In this document: in pieces, positions 5,143-5,419 of the stretch | Layout: each line of letters begins with the position of its first letter | Position numbering within the stretch: the first letter of the stretch is position 1 | Assembly (NCBI GenBank): GCA_023412435.1 | Contig: JAEYNS010000314.1 | Location: 1 to 5,419, forward strand | Direction of reading: 5' to 3' | Source of the DNA: Actinomycetes bacterium | GTDB taxonomy: Bacteria; Actinomycetota; Actinomycetes; Propionibacteriales; Propionibacteriaceae | DNA: 5,419 nt | Program-made: the position numbers and the translations under genes | The notes under the pieces: generated by a model | Databases searched by the model: none | Told to the model about the DNA's origin: nothing | Seen by the model: only the letters and a program-made list of their open reading frames with translations

Positions 5143-5419
5143 CTAGCGCTCCAGCCGGTTCCGCCACCACAGTGCGAGGCCGAGCTCGACGATCCCCAGC
5201 CCTGCGATCACCGGCTGCAGGAAGAAGTAGATCTGCAGGATGGCCAGTTGCACCGCGATCCACACCAGCAGCGACACCCCGGCGAGGATGCCGGCGAGGA
5301 TTCCGAGGCCGGGGCGGCGGGGCAGCAGGAGAACCGGCAGCGCCGCAAGCAGGTGGGGCACCCCCACGAGTCCGATCAGCACCCAGCCGGGGCCGACCCA
5401 GCTGTCGAACGGGGTCCGG
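5143..5419 (-). CDS. small multi-pass membrane protein, C-terminal part (start beyond right edge)
   Basis: The minus-strand frame runs from the window edge to TAG at 5145-5143, giving 91 residues. The residues upstream of the GTG at 5382, RTPFDSWVGPGW, read as normal protein, so that GTG is probably internal and the gene continues past the edge. The visible part has three or four hydrophobic segments: VLIGLVGVPHLLAALPVLLL, a short basic turn PRRPGLG, then ILAGILAGVSLLVWIAVQLAI and FFLQPVIAGLGIVELGLALWW, ending in a basic NRLER tail that suggests a cytoplasmic C-terminus. The segment around VQLAILQIYFFLQP resembles small uncharacterised actinobacterial membrane proteins. No catalytic motif is visible and I assign no function. 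It converges on the ABM gene with one base between stops. Confidence 0.8.
   Translation of the reverse strand, partial: RTPFDSWVGPGWVLIGLVGVPHLLAALPVLLLPRRPGLGILAGILAGVSLLVWIAVQLAILQIYFFLQPVIAGLGIVELGLALWWRNRLER

Noticed and set aside
5152..5217. Inverted pair CAGCCGGT / ACCGGCTG with a 50-nt loop after the ABM gene
   Set aside because: It lies within coding sequence of the membrane protein; the loop is too long for a terminator and the arms are common GC-rich words.
5045..5263. Minus-strand open frame of 72 codons spanning the ABM/membrane-protein junction
   Set aside because: Overlaps two better-supported genes and has no recognisable sequence.

Overview
This is a high-GC, densely coding stretch of bacterial chromosome. 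It uses GTG as well as ATG starts, has strong G/C bias at third codon positions, and gene beginnings that look leaderless. Its protein families are typical of Actinobacteria: a sensor histidine kinase of the [12 protein letters not shown] type, a NarL/LuxR response regulator with a DVRMPP-type receiver, and an EntS-like MFS exporter. I place it in the Actinomycetota (perhaps a Propionibacteriaceae- or Nocardioidaceae-like organism), but the sequence alone does not fix the genus. No RNA gene, insertion sequence, CRISPR array, integrase or attachment site is visible.

Layout from left to right: (1) the 3' end of an FtsX/MacB-type ABC transporter permease (+), cut by the left edge. (2) An aminoglycoside-phosphotransferase-fold protein (-), tail to tail with the permease and lacking the usual catalytic Asp of the Brenner motif. 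(3) A 149-bp divergent intergenic region. (4) A two-component pair (+): a membrane histidine kinase, then a NarL-type regulator joined by an ATGA stop/start overlap. (5) A 12-TM MFS_3-like exporter (-) whose stop codon shares the palindrome CTAG with the regulator's stop. (6) A 108-bp divergent intergenic region with a 13-bp palindrome and repeated ACCCG half-sites. (7) An LsrG-like antibiotic-biosynthesis-monooxygenase (ABM) domain protein (+). (8) The 3' end of a small multi-pass membrane protein (-), running off the right edge and separated from the ABM gene by one base.

Possible links between the genes: the kinase and regulator certainly form one signalling unit. Their most likely target, by common actinobacterial context, is an FtsX-type ABC transporter such as the one at the left edge, but the intervening opposite-strand gene makes this inference only. 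The exporter and the ABM protein share one short divergent promoter region and may be co-regulated, for example in handling a quinone-like or other small carbonyl compound. The substrate cannot be read from the sequence.

Overall this looks like an ordinary chromosomal region, not a defence island or mobile element. The points most worth a second look are the degenerate active site of the kinase-fold protein, the organised operator-like sequence between the exporter and ABM genes, and the three almost gap-free convergent gene junctions.
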